NCBI RefSeq assembly: GCF_014168815.1
Contig: NZ_AP021972.1
Coordinates: 1,736,001 to 1,800,000, forward strand
Source of the DNA: Klebsiella sp. WP3-W18-ESBL-02
GTDB taxonomy: Bacteria > Pseudomonadota > Gammaproteobacteria > Enterobacterales > Enterobacteriaceae
Reading direction: 5' to 3'
Length of the DNA stretch: 64,000 nt
The position numbers and the translations under genes are program-made. Of the stretch, positions 33,790 through 42,051 are shown piece by piece; the first letter of the stretch is position 1, and each line of letters begins with the position of its first letter. The notes below the pieces were generated by a model. It was not told the DNA's origin. It did no database searches and saw only the letters and a list, made by a program, of their open reading frames with translations.

Positions 33790-34923
33790 ATGCCGGTACG
33801 AATTGCGCTCAGCGGCTTTCTGGTGCTGGTGACGACGGTGGGGATAGGGCGTTTTGCCTTTACGCCTCAGGTGCCGCTGATGATTGCCGAAGGCCAGCTG
33901 ACGCTGACCAGCGCCGGGCTGGTGGCGGCGTTGAACTATCTGGGCTATCTGGTCGGGGCCTGGGATGCGATGCGCGCCGGTCGCGGCGTTGAAGCGCGGC
34001 TGTATCTGGGCATTATTGGCGCTGTCGCGCTGACCTTTTTCTCCGCGCTGGCGGATAACGCCTGGTTACACGGTGCGCTGCGCTTTGTCATCGGCTGCAT
34101 GAGCGGCTGGGGGATGGTGCTAACGGCAGCGTGGGTCAATGAACGGCTGGCGCATTATGCCCGGCCGGGGCTCAGCGCGGCGGTGTTTGCCGGGCCGGGG
34201 GCCGGGATCGCCATCAGCGGGCTGCTCGGTGTCTTTATTCACGCCCAGTCGCTGAGCGCCGCTGCGGGCTGGCAGCTCTATGGCGTGCTGGCGCTGCTGC
34301 TGGTGGTCATGGTCGCGCGCTGGTTTCCGCGTCCCGGTGAGCTGCATCGCAGCGGCGAGCAGCCGCCACCCCTGACGCTCACGACGCCTTTACGGCGGCT
34401 GGTCTGGAGCTACAGCCTGGCCGGTTTCGGCTATATTTTACCTGCAACGTTCTTGTCACAACTGGCCAGCCAGCGTTTTCCAGACAGTCTGTTTGCCCAG
34501 TTTATCTGGCCGGTTTTTGGGCTGGCCGGGGCGACGGGAATTGCGCTGAGCATTGCGATGCGCCGCTTTGGCCACAGCCATCAGCGGTTGGCCATCGTCT
34601 TGTGGCTACAGGGGGCGGGTGTGCTCGCTGCCTGGCTGCTGCCGGGAATGAGCGGCCTGGTCGTCGGCGCGCTGCTGGTTGGCGGCGGCTTCCTGGCGGC
34701 GGTTCAGCTGTCGCTGCTGTTCGGGCGGGAGCTGGCTCCGCATCATACGCGTTATATGGCCGGGCTCTTAACCACCGGCTACGCCATTGGTCAACTGGTG
34801 GGGCCGATGACGTCGGCGCTCTCAACCTGGCTGACGCAGCGCCTGGAACCGGCGCTGGGCATCGCCGCCGTGGCCCTGCTGATTGGCGGGATGCTGGTCT
34901 GGCGTCCGCAGCCCGAAAGATAA
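33790..34923 (+). CDS. MFS transporter of the YbfB/YjiJ family
   Basis: A 377-aa membrane protein with about twelve helices. The start ATG 33790 has GAGG seven bases before it; the frame to 33736 is probably leader. The N-terminal GFLVLVTTVGIGRFAFTPQVPLM and the segment NYLGYLVGAWDAMRAGR are typical of the YbfB/YjiJ (DUF1228) branch of the major facilitator superfamily. GPGAGIAISGLLG near residue 138 is also conserved. The substrate is unknown. It lies between yeiG and folE, which are neighbours in E. coli, so it looks like a lineage-specific insertion. Its transcript runs toward folE. Confidence 0.8.
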   Translation: MPVRIALSGFLVLVTTVGIGRFAFTPQVPLMIAEGQLTLTSAGLVAALNYLGYLVGAWDAMRAGRGVEARLYLGIIGAVALTFFSALADNAWLHGALRFVIGCMSGWGMVLTAAWVNERLAHYARPGLSAAVFAGPGAGIAISGLLGVFIHAQSLSAAAGWQLYGVLALLLVVMVARWFPRPGELHRSGEQPPPLTLTTPLRRLVWSYSLAGFGYILPATFLSQLASQRFPDSLFAQFIWPVFGLAGATGIALSIAMRRFGHSHQRLAIVLWLQGAGVLAAWLLPGMSGLVVGALLVGGGFLAAVQLSLLFGRELAPHHTRYMAGLLTTGYAIGQLVGPMTSALSTWLTQRLEPALGIAAVALLIGGMLVWRPQPER

Positions 34924-35038
34924 GAACGATTGCAATAATTATCGCGCCGAAGACTGGATTCTGTGCGTCGCCTCACGCACAATGAGTGCAAACTTTGCAC
35001 CAATAAAAGCAAAGCGCCACACCTGCAGGAGAAACACT

Positions 35039-35707
35039 ATGTCATCACTAAGTAAAGAAGCGGTCCTGGTCCACGAAGCGCTGGTCGCCCGTGGTCTGGA
35101 AACCCCGCTGCGCCCACCGGTGCGCGAAATGGATAATGAAACCCGTAAGCGCCTGATTGCTGGACATATGACTGAGATCATGCAGCTGCTGAATCTCGAT
35201 CTGAGTGATGACAGCCTGATGGAAACGCCGCATCGCATAGCAAAAATGTATGTAAACGAAATTTTCTCGGGCCTCGATTACGCGAATTTCCCGAAAATTA
35301 CCGTCATTGAGAACAAAATGAAGGTCGATGAAATGGTGACGGTGCGCGATATCACCCTGACCAGTACCTGCGAACACCATTTTGTCACCATTGACGGTAA
35401 AGCGACCGTGGCCTATATCCCGAAAGATTCGGTGATCGGTTTGTCGAAAATCAACCGCATTGTGCAGTTCTTTGCCCAGCGCCCTCAGGTGCAGGAGCGT
35501 TTGACGCAGCAAATTCTGACCGCGCTGCAAACGCTGCTTGGCACCAACAACGTGGCGGTGTCCATCGATGCGGTGCACTACTGCGTGAAGGCGCGCGGTA
35601 TTCGTGATGCGACCAGTGCCACCACCACGACATCACTCGGCGGCCTGTTCAAGTCCAGCCAGAATACCCGCCAGGAGTTCTTGCGCGCGGTGCGTCACCA
35701 CAACTAA
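35039..35707 (+). CDS. folE: FolE, GTP cyclohydrolase I
   Basis: A 222-aa cytoplasmic enzyme that makes 7,8-dihydroneopterin triphosphate from GTP, the first step to folate, and in other routes to queuosine precursors. The start MSSLSKEAVLVHEALVARG follows GCAGGAG and matches E. coli FolE in length. Zinc ligands are Cys111 and His114 (STCEHHF) and Cys182 (HYCVKARG). GLSKINRIVQFFAQRPQVQERLT near residue 134 is the second family signature. yeiB follows 20 bases on, as in E. coli. Confidence 0.97.
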   Translation: MSSLSKEAVLVHEALVARGLETPLRPPVREMDNETRKRLIAGHMTEIMQLLNLDLSDDSLMETPHRIAKMYVNEIFSGLDYANFPKITVIENKMKVDEMVTVRDITLTSTCEHHFVTIDGKATVAYIPKDSVIGLSKINRIVQFFAQRPQVQERLTQQILTALQTLLGTNNVAVSIDAVHYCVKARGIRDATSATTTTSLGGLFKSSQNTRQEFLRAVRHHN

Positions 35708-35727
35708 TCGGTAAACGGAGTCGGTAG

Positions 35728-36885
35728 ATGGAGCGTAACGTCACGCTGGATTTTATTCGTGGCGTTGCCATACTCGGAATTCTGCTGCTCAATATCAGCG
35801 CCTTCGGTTTACCGAAGGCGGCTTACCTTAACCCGGCCTGGTACGGTGAGGTCACCTCGCGCGATGCCTGGACGTGGGCTGTTCTTGACCTTTTCGCGCA
35901 GGTTAAATTCCTCACGCTGTTTGCGCTGCTATTTGGCGCAGGACTACAGCTTCTGCTGCCGCGCGGTTCGCGTTGGATCCAAAGTCGTTTAACGCTGCTG
36001 GCTCTACTTGGGTTTATACACGCGCTGCTATTCTGGGACGGCGACATTCTGCTGGCCTATGCGCTGGTGGGGCTGATTTGCTGGCGTCTGGTGCGCGATG
36101 CCGGTGAAGTGAAGGCGCTGTTTAATACCGGCGTGATGCTGTACGCCGTGGGCGTTGCGGTGCTTATCCTGCTGGGGCTGATTGCCGATAACGGGCAAAG
36201 CCGCTCGTGGCTGCCGGATGCGTCAAGCCTGCTTTACGAACACTACTGGAAGCTGAACGGTGGCGTTGAAGCCTTCCGAAACCGCGCCGATATGCTATCG
36301 GCAAACCTGCTGGCGCTGGGTGCACAGTACGGTTGGCAGCTGGCGGGGATGATGCTGATGGGCGCCGCGCTGATGCGCTGCGGCTGGCTGAAAGGGCAGT
36401 TCAGCCCGCGCCACTATCGCCGCTGCGCGGCGGTGTGCATTACGCTCGGCGTGCTGATTAATCTGCCGTCCATTGCGTTACAGTGGCATCTTGGCTGGGA
36501 CTACCGCTGGTGCGCTTTCCTGCTGCAGGCCCCGCGTGAAATCAGCGCGCCGCTTCAGACGCTCGGCTATGCGGCGTTGGCCTACGGTTATTGGCCACAA
36601 ATTAGCCGATTTAAGCTGACTGCCGCAGTGACCTGCGTAGGGCGTATGGCGCTCACTAACTATCTGCTACAAACCCTTATCTGCACCACGTTGTTCTACC
36701 ATTTCGGCCTGTTTATGGACTTTGACCGCCTGATGCTGCTGGCGTTTGTGGTTCCGGTCTGGCTGGTCAACCTTGCCTTTTCGCTGCTGTGGCTGCGCCG
36801 TTTCCGTCAGGGGCCGGTGGAGTGGCTGTGGCGACAGCTGACGGCAAAAGCCGCAGGCGTTTCCTTCCGCAACACATTTAGATAA
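35728..36885 (+). CDS. yeiB: YeiB, DUF418 inner-membrane protein
   Basis: A 385-aa membrane protein of unknown function, equal in length to E. coli YeiB. The N-terminal LDFIRGVAILGILLLNI (about residues 7-23) is the typical opening of this family. The C-terminal DUF418 part includes RMALTNYLLQTLICTTLFY near residue 307. About nine or ten helices are present. It probably shares the folE transcript. It ends 157 bases before galS, with the galS control region between. Confidence 0.92.
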   Translation: MERNVTLDFIRGVAILGILLLNISAFGLPKAAYLNPAWYGEVTSRDAWTWAVLDLFAQVKFLTLFALLFGAGLQLLLPRGSRWIQSRLTLLALLGFIHALLFWDGDILLAYALVGLICWRLVRDAGEVKALFNTGVMLYAVGVAVLILLGLIADNGQSRSWLPDASSLLYEHYWKLNGGVEAFRNRADMLSANLLALGAQYGWQLAGMMLMGAALMRCGWLKGQFSPRHYRRCAAVCITLGVLINLPSIALQWHLGWDYRWCAFLLQAPREISAPLQTLGYAALAYGYWPQISRFKLTAAVTCVGRMALTNYLLQTLICTTLFYHFGLFMDFDRLMLLAFVVPVWLVNLAFSLLWLRRFRQGPVEWLWRQLTAKAAGVSFRNTFR

Positions 36886-36916
36886 CGATCAAGATCACAA
36901 CCATTAACAAAATGGA

Positions 36917-36977
36917 TGTAACCGTTTCCAGACGTGTGAACTCCCTCACGTAGTTGCCGCAAACTCGCTGCCAGAAT
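36917..36977 (+). promoter_or_regulatory. galS control region: gal operator, CRP site and -10
   Basis: A gal-type operator TGTAACCGTTTCCA lies at 36917-36930. A CRP site TGTGAACTCCCTCACG follows at 36935-36950, and a -10-like CAGAAT at 36972-36977. If CRP sits at -41.5, the operator centre falls at -60.5. This is the standard gal regulon arrangement and predicts GalS autoregulation. Confidence 0.75.
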
Positions 36978-37042
36978 AGCGCTTCTTGATGGACCCAGGA
37001 GGTGTCACGTGTACAGCAGTAAGAGTCTACCGGGCGGTGAGT

Positions 37043-38065
37043 ATGGTCACCATTCGTGATGTCGCCCGCCAGGCGGGGGTATCCGTCGCCACCGTTTCGC
37101 GGGTGCTGAACAATAGCGCGCTGGTGAGTCAGGACACCCGGGATACGGTGATGAAAGCGGTTGCCGCGCTGGGCTATCGGCCTAATGCCAACGCCCAGGC
37201 GCTGGCGACCCAGGTGAGCGACACCATCGGTGTGGTGGTTATGGATGTCTCCGACGCCTTCTTCGGTGCGCTGGTCAAAGCCGTTGATACGGTGGCCCAG
37301 CAGCATCACAAAAATGTGCTGATTGGTAACAGCTACCATGAGGCAGATAAAGAGCGTAATGCCATTGAGGTGCTCATCCGCCAGCGCTGTAGCGCGCTGA
37401 TAGTGCATTCGAAAGCGCTGAGCGACCGTGAAATCAGTGAATTCATGGCGCAGATGCCCGGCATGGTGCTTATCAACCGTCTTGTTCCCGGCTACGCGCA
37501 TCGCTGCGTGTGCCTGGATAACGTGAGTGGCGCGCTGATGGGCACGCGGATGTTGCTCAATCATGGCCATCAACGTATCGGGTACCTGGCGTCCAGCCAC
37601 CATATCGAAGATGACGACCTGCGGCGGGAAGGCTGGTCGCGGGCGCTGCTGGAGCAGGGCATTGTTGGGCCCGAGAGCTGGGTGGGTACCGGCACGCCGG
37701 ATATGCAGGGCGGTGAAGCGGCAATGGTTGAACTGCTGGGACGCAACGCCGGGTTAACGGCGGTGTTTGCTTACAACGATAGCATGGCTGCCGGTGCGCT
37801 AAGCGCGCTTAAAGACAACGGCATTGCGGTGCCGCAACAGGTTTCAGTGATTGGTTTTGACGACATTCCCATCGCGCGTTACACCGATCCACAGTTAACT
37901 ACCGTGCGCTATCCCATTGTTTCAATGGCGAAACAGGCCACAGAACTGGCATTGCTGGGGGCGGCGGGCAAGCTCGATGCCGATGCGACGCACTGCTTTA
38001 TGCCGACCCTGGTACGCCGTCATTCGGTCGCTCAGCGGCAATTTGTGCATCCCATCACGAACTAA
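37043..38065 (+). CDS. galS: GalS, LacI-family repressor (galactose isorepressor)
   Basis: A 340-aa repressor controlling galactose transport (mglBAC) and itself. The ATG 37043 follows GGTGAG and gives MVTIRDVARQAGVSVATVSRVLNN, the LacI-type helix-turn-helix and hinge start, matching E. coli GalS (346 aa). The effector domain shows DVSDAFFGALVKAV near residue 70 and VIGFDDIPIARYTDPQLTTVRYP near 272. The matching operators lie before galS and before mglB. GalR could bind the same sites. Confidence 0.95.
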   Translation: MVTIRDVARQAGVSVATVSRVLNNSALVSQDTRDTVMKAVAALGYRPNANAQALATQVSDTIGVVVMDVSDAFFGALVKAVDTVAQQHHKNVLIGNSYHEADKERNAIEVLIRQRCSALIVHSKALSDREISEFMAQMPGMVLINRLVPGYAHRCVCLDNVSGALMGTRMLLNHGHQRIGYLASSHHIEDDDLRREGWSRALLEQGIVGPESWVGTGTPDMQGGEAAMVELLGRNAGLTAVFAYNDSMAAGALSALKDNGIAVPQQVSVIGFDDIPIARYTDPQLTTVRYPIVSMAKQATELALLGAAGKLDADATHCFMPTLVRRHSVAQRQFVHPITN

Positions 38066-38078
38066 AGTGTTAAACCGA

Positions 38079-38138
38079 TGTAACCGTTTTCAATCTGTGA
38101 GTAAATTCACAGATTGTTAACATCGCCGTGGCTATAGT
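38079..38138 (+). promoter_or_regulatory. mglBAC promoter: gal operator, CRP site and -10
   Basis: Operator TGTAACCGTTTTCA (38079-38092) is followed by a perfect CRP site TGTGAGTAAATTCACA (38096-38111) and by TATAGT (38133-38138). CRP centred at -41.5 puts transcription start near 38145 and the operator at about -59.5, the same layout as galS. The leader would be about 210 bases. Confidence 0.88.
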
Positions 38139-38172
38139 GGCAGCGTTTACCAGACTGAAACATGATGTAACG

Positions 38173-38184
38173 GTGATTAATCAC
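38173..38184. promoter_or_regulatory. Perfect palindrome in the mglB leader
   Basis: GTGATTAATCAC is a twelve-base perfect dyad about 30 bases after the predicted start of mgl transcription, preceded by GATGTAACG, which resembles half a gal operator. It might be a second operator. No evidence beyond the sequence. Confidence 0.3.
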
Positions 38185-38356
38185 TTTTAATCGCGTTGAA
38201 CGGCTGCAAAAACAGTTTTAATCGTAACCTGGATTGTTACTCAACACGGAAGAACAAATTTTTATCAGTGAATTTCGTCGGGTGGTAACATTCCATTAAC
38301 CATGCCCGCCGACTATTTTCACCCGTACTACCCTGCATAATAAAACCGGAGATACC

Positions 38357-39355
38357 ATGAATAAGAAGGTGTTAACCCTGTCTGCTCTGATGGCCAGCAT
38401 GTTTTTCGGTGCCGCAGCGCACGCTGCCGATACGCGTATCGGTGTGACGATTTATAAATACGACGACAACTTCATGTCCGTTGTGCGCAAGGCGATTGAG
38501 AAAGACGGCAAGTCCGCCCCGGACGTTCAGCTGCTGATGAACGACTCCCAGAACGACCAGTCCAAACAGAACGATCAGATTGACGTTCTGCTGGCAAAAG
38601 GCGTGAAAGCGCTGGCGATTAACCTGGTTGACCCGGCGGCTGCGGGTACGGTCATTGAAAAAGCGCGCGGCCAGAACGTGCCGATCGTTTTCTTCAACAA
38701 AGAACCTTCTCGTAAAGCGCTGGATAGCTATGACAAAGCGTTTTATGTGGGCACCGACTCCAAAGAATCCGGCATTATCCAGGGCGACCTGATTGCTAAA
38801 CACTGGGCGGCAAACCCGAACTGGGACCTGAACAAAGACGGTCAGATTCAGTTCGTGCTGCTGAAAGGCGAACCGGGCCATCCGGATGCTGAAGCGCGTA
38901 CCACCTATGTTATCAAAGAGCTGAATGACAAAGGTCTGAAAACCCAACAGCTGCAGCTGGATACCGCCATGTGGGATACCGCTCAGGCTAAAGACAAAAT
39001 GGACGCCTGGCTGTCCGGCCCGAACGCCAACAAAATTGAAGTGGTTATCGCTAACAACGATGCGATGGCAATGGGTGCAGTAGAAGCGCTGAAGGCGCAC
39101 AACAAATCTTCCATCCCGGTATTCGGCGTGGATGCCCTGCCAGAAGCGCTGGCGCTGGTGAAATCCGGTGCGATGGCCGGTACCGTGCTGAACGATGCTA
39201 ACAACCAGGCGAAAGCCACCTTCGATCTGGCGAAAAACCTGGCTGAAGGCAAAGGTGCCGCTGACGGTACTAACTGGAAAATCGAAAACAAAATCGTCCG
39301 CGTACCTTACGTTGGCGTAGATAAAGACAACCTTAGCCAATTCACCGGTAAGTAA
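38357..39355 (+). CDS. mglB: MglB, D-galactose/D-glucose-binding periplasmic protein
   Basis: A 332-aa periplasmic receptor for the MglBAC importer; it also presents sugars to the Trg chemoreceptor in E. coli. The signal peptide ends AAAHA, cleaved before ADTRIGVTIYKYDDNF. The calcium-binding loop DLNKDGQIQ lies near residue 158. Sugar contacts are expected at NNDAMAMG near 234 and FGVDALPEAL near 256. A hairpin lies between its stop codon and mglA. Confidence 0.97.
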   Translation: MNKKVLTLSALMASMFFGAAAHAADTRIGVTIYKYDDNFMSVVRKAIEKDGKSAPDVQLLMNDSQNDQSKQNDQIDVLLAKGVKALAINLVDPAAAGTVIEKARGQNVPIVFFNKEPSRKALDSYDKAFYVGTDSKESGIIQGDLIAKHWAANPNWDLNKDGQIQFVLLKGEPGHPDAEARTTYVIKELNDKGLKTQQLQLDTAMWDTAQAKDKMDAWLSGPNANKIEVVIANNDAMAMGAVEALKAHNKSSIPVFGVDALPEALALVKSGAMAGTVLNDANNQAKATFDLAKNLAEGKGAADGTNWKIENKIVRVPYVGVDKDNLSQFTGK

Positions 39356-39367
39356 TCTTTAAATATA

Positions 39368-39396
39368 TGGGGCGTACGTCCGTGCGCCCCAAAAAT
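39368..39396 (+). terminator. Hairpin between mglB and mglA (possible attenuator or 3' stabiliser)
   Basis: TGGGGCG (39368-39374) pairs with CGCCCCA (39385-39391), and inner bases ACG/CGT extend the stem. It is followed by AAAAAT rather than T residues. It may protect the mglB message or reduce mglA/mglC expression rather than fully terminate. Confidence 0.45.
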
Positions 39397-39429
39397 ACTG
39401 ACGCAGAATTATCGCAGCCAGGTATATAT

Positions 39430-40950
39430 ATGGACAACAATAATAGAGAGCCGTCTGGCGAATTCTTGTTGGAAATGAGCCAGATCAACAAGTCATTTCC
39501 GGGCGTAAAAGCACTCGATAATGTTAACCTGAAAGTTCGCCCGCACTCTATCCATGCATTAATGGGTGAGAACGGTGCGGGCAAATCAACGTTATTAAAA
39601 TGCCTATTTGGGATCTACCAAAAAGATTCCGGCAGTATTCTCTTCCAGGGTAAAGAAATTGATTTCCATTCTGCCAAAGAGGCGCTGGAAAACGGCATTT
39701 CGATGGTGCACCAGGAGCTTAACCTGGTATTACAGCGTTCCGTGATGGATAACATGTGGCTGGGGCGTTACCCCACCAAAGGCGTGTTTGTCGATCAGGA
39801 CAAAATGTACCGTGATACCAAAGCCATCTTTGATGAGCTGGATATTGATATTGACCCGCGCGCCCGCGTGGGCACGTTATCCGTCTCACAGATGCAGATG
39901 ATTGAAATCGCCAAGGCCTTCTCCTATAACGCGAAAATCGTGATTATGGATGAGCCAACCTCATCGCTGACGGAGAAAGAGGTGAACCATCTGTTCACCA
40001 TTATCCGTAAGCTGAAAGATCGCGGTTGTGGCATTGTCTATATCTCCCACAAGATGGAAGAAATCTTCCAGCTGTGTGATGAAATTACCGTTCTGCGCGA
40101 CGGGCAGTGGATCGCCACCCAGCCGCTGGAAGGGCTGGATATGGACAAGATTATCGCCATGATGGTGGGCCGTTCGCTGAACCAGCGCTTCCCCGATCGC
40201 CAGAATAAGCCGGGTGAGGTGATTCTCGATGTTCAGCACCTGACCTCGCTGCGTCAGCCGTCGATTCGCGACGTCTCGTTCCAGCTGCGCAAAGGCGAGA
40301 TTCTCGGGATTGCCGGGCTGGTGGGCGCCAAGCGTACCGATATCGTGGAAACGCTGTTTGGCGTCCGTGAGAAATCTTCCGGCACCATTACACTGCACGG
40401 GAAGAAAATCAACAACCATAACGCCAATGAAGCCATTAATAACGGTTTCGCCCTGGTGACCGAAGAACGTCGTTCAACCGGGATTTACGCTTATCTTGAT
40501 ATCGGTTTTAACTCATTAATTTCAAATATTAAGAGCTATAAAAACAAAATTGGCCTGCTGGATAATTCGCGCATGAAGAGCGACACCCAGTGGGTTATTG
40601 ACTCTATGCGCGTGAAAACGCCGGGGCACCATACTCAGATTGGTTCACTATCGGGCGGTAACCAGCAGAAGGTTATTATTGGCCGCTGGTTATTGACTCA
40701 ACCAGAAATTCTGATGCTCGATGAACCCACCCGCGGTATTGACGTTGGCGCGAAATTTGAAATTTATCAACTGATCGCTGAGCTGGCGAAGAAAGATAAA
40801 GGGATCATTATTATTTCTTCAGAAATGCCTGAGCTACTGGGTATTACTGACCGCATCCTTGTCATGAGTAATGGCCTGGTTGCCGGTATTGTAGAAACAA
40901 AAACAACAACGCAAAACGAAATTCTCCGTCTTGCGTCATTGCACCTTTAA
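39430..40950 (+). CDS. mglA: MglA, galactose/methyl galactoside ABC importer ATPase
   Basis: A 506-aa cytoplasmic ATPase with two nucleotide-binding domains. The first has Walker A GENGAGKST near residue 45 and Walker B IVIMDEPTS near 170. The second has a degenerate P-loop region (AGLVGAKRTD near 297), the signature LSGGNQQK near 407, and MLDEPTRGID. One consensus and one altered site is normal for sugar importers of this type. I use ATG 39430 (506 aa, as in E. coli); the frame to 39367 would run through the intergenic hairpin. Confidence 0.96.
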   Translation: MDNNNREPSGEFLLEMSQINKSFPGVKALDNVNLKVRPHSIHALMGENGAGKSTLLKCLFGIYQKDSGSILFQGKEIDFHSAKEALENGISMVHQELNLVLQRSVMDNMWLGRYPTKGVFVDQDKMYRDTKAIFDELDIDIDPRARVGTLSVSQMQMIEIAKAFSYNAKIVIMDEPTSSLTEKEVNHLFTIIRKLKDRGCGIVYISHKMEEIFQLCDEITVLRDGQWIATQPLEGLDMDKIIAMMVGRSLNQRFPDRQNKPGEVILDVQHLTSLRQPSIRDVSFQLRKGEILGIAGLVGAKRTDIVETLFGVREKSSGTITLHGKKINNHNANEAINNGFALVTEERRSTGIYAYLDIGFNSLISNIKSYKNKIGLLDNSRMKSDTQWVIDSMRVKTPGHHTQIGSLSGGNQQKVIIGRWLLTQPEILMLDEPTRGIDVGAKFEIYQLIAELAKKDKGIIIISSEMPELLGITDRILVMSNGLVAGIVETKTTTQNEILRLASLHL

Positions 40951-40965
40951 TCGCAGGGGCTCGAC

Positions 40966-41976
40966 ATGAGTGCGTTAAATAAAAAAAGCTTTCTGACCTA
41001 TCTCAAAGATGGCGGTATTTACGTCGTTCTTTTGGTTCTGTTGGCCATTATTATTATCCAGGACCCAACGTTCCTGAGTTTGCTGAACCTCAGTAACATT
41101 CTGACCCAGTCTTCGGTACGTATTATCATTGCGCTGGGCGTGGCGGGGCTGATTGTGACCCAGGGTACCGACCTGTCGGCGGGTCGCCAGGTGGGTCTGG
41201 CGGCGGTTATTGCGGCGACGCTGTTACAGTCGATGGAGAATGCCAATAAGGTATTCCCGGAGATGGCGACCATGCCTATCTTCGTGGTTATCCTGATCGT
41301 TTGCGCCATTGGCGCGGTGATTGGTCTGATTAACGGTATTATCATTGCTTATCTGAACGTGACGCCGTTTATCACCACGTTGGGTACCATGATCATCGTG
41401 TACGGTATTAACTCCCTGTACTATGACTTCGTGGGCGCATCGCCAATTTCCGGCTTTGACAGCGGCTTCTCCACCTTCACGCAGGGCTTTATTGCGTTGG
41501 GGAGCTTCCGCTTATCCTACATCACCTTCTACGCGCTGATCGCCGTTGGTTTTGTGTGGATCCTGTGGAACAAAACCCGCTTTGGTAAAAATATTTTCGC
41601 CATCGGCGGCAACCCGGAAGCAGCGAAAGTTTCCGGCGTTAACGTGGCGCTGAACCTGCTGGTGATTTATGCGCTGTCCGGCGTGTTCTATGCCTTCGGC
41701 GGGATGCTGGAAGCGGGCCGTATCGGCTCGGCGACCAACAACCTTGGCTTTATGTATGAACTGGATGCGATTGCGGCCTGCGTGGTCGGCGGGGTATCGT
41801 TCAGCGGCGGCGTAGGTACCGTGCTGGGCGTAGTGACCGGTGTCATTATCTTCACCGTTATCAACTACGGCCTCACCTATATCGGCGTGAACCCTTACTG
41901 GCAGTACATCATCAAGGGCGGGATCATTATCTTCGCCGTGGCGCTGGACTCCCTGAAATACGCACGTAAGAAATAA
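40966..41976 (+). CDS. mglC: MglC, galactose/methyl galactoside ABC importer permease
   Basis: A 336-aa inner-membrane permease, equal to E. coli MglC in length. It has about eight to ten helices. VTQGTDLSAGRQVGLAAVIAATL near residue 64 and NPEAAKVSGVNVALNLLVIYALSG near residue 225 are the conserved blocks of the ribose/galactose permease family; the latter is the loop that touches the ATPase. It starts 15 bases after mglA and closes the operon with a strong terminator. Confidence 0.97.
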   Translation: MSALNKKSFLTYLKDGGIYVVLLVLLAIIIIQDPTFLSLLNLSNILTQSSVRIIIALGVAGLIVTQGTDLSAGRQVGLAAVIAATLLQSMENANKVFPEMATMPIFVVILIVCAIGAVIGLINGIIIAYLNVTPFITTLGTMIIVYGINSLYYDFVGASPISGFDSGFSTFTQGFIALGSFRLSYITFYALIAVGFVWILWNKTRFGKNIFAIGGNPEAAKVSGVNVALNLLVIYALSGVFYAFGGMLEAGRIGSATNNLGFMYELDAIAACVVGGVSFSGGVGTVLGVVTGVIIFTVINYGLTYIGVNPYWQYIIKGGIIIFAVALDSLKYARKK

Positions 41977-41998
41977 GCGTAGCAAGAGAAACATAAGA

Positions 41999-42025
41999 AA
42001 AGCCCGGCGAAAAAAGCCGGGCTTT
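41999..42025. terminator. Bidirectional terminator between mglC and preA
   Basis: AAAGCCCGGC (41999-42008) and GCCGGGCTTT (42016-42025) form a perfect ten-pair stem around an A-rich loop, with T residues after it on both strands. It separates convergent operons. Confidence 0.9.
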
Positions 42026-42051
42026 TGATTTTGCAGACCAGGTCGAAGGGA

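Noticed and set aside
38372..39340. 322-codon minus-strand frame opposite mglB
   Set aside because: Shadow of mglB. Composition is rich in Phe, Arg, His and Val in the pattern typical of antisense translation, and the mgl promoter and signals are on the other strand.
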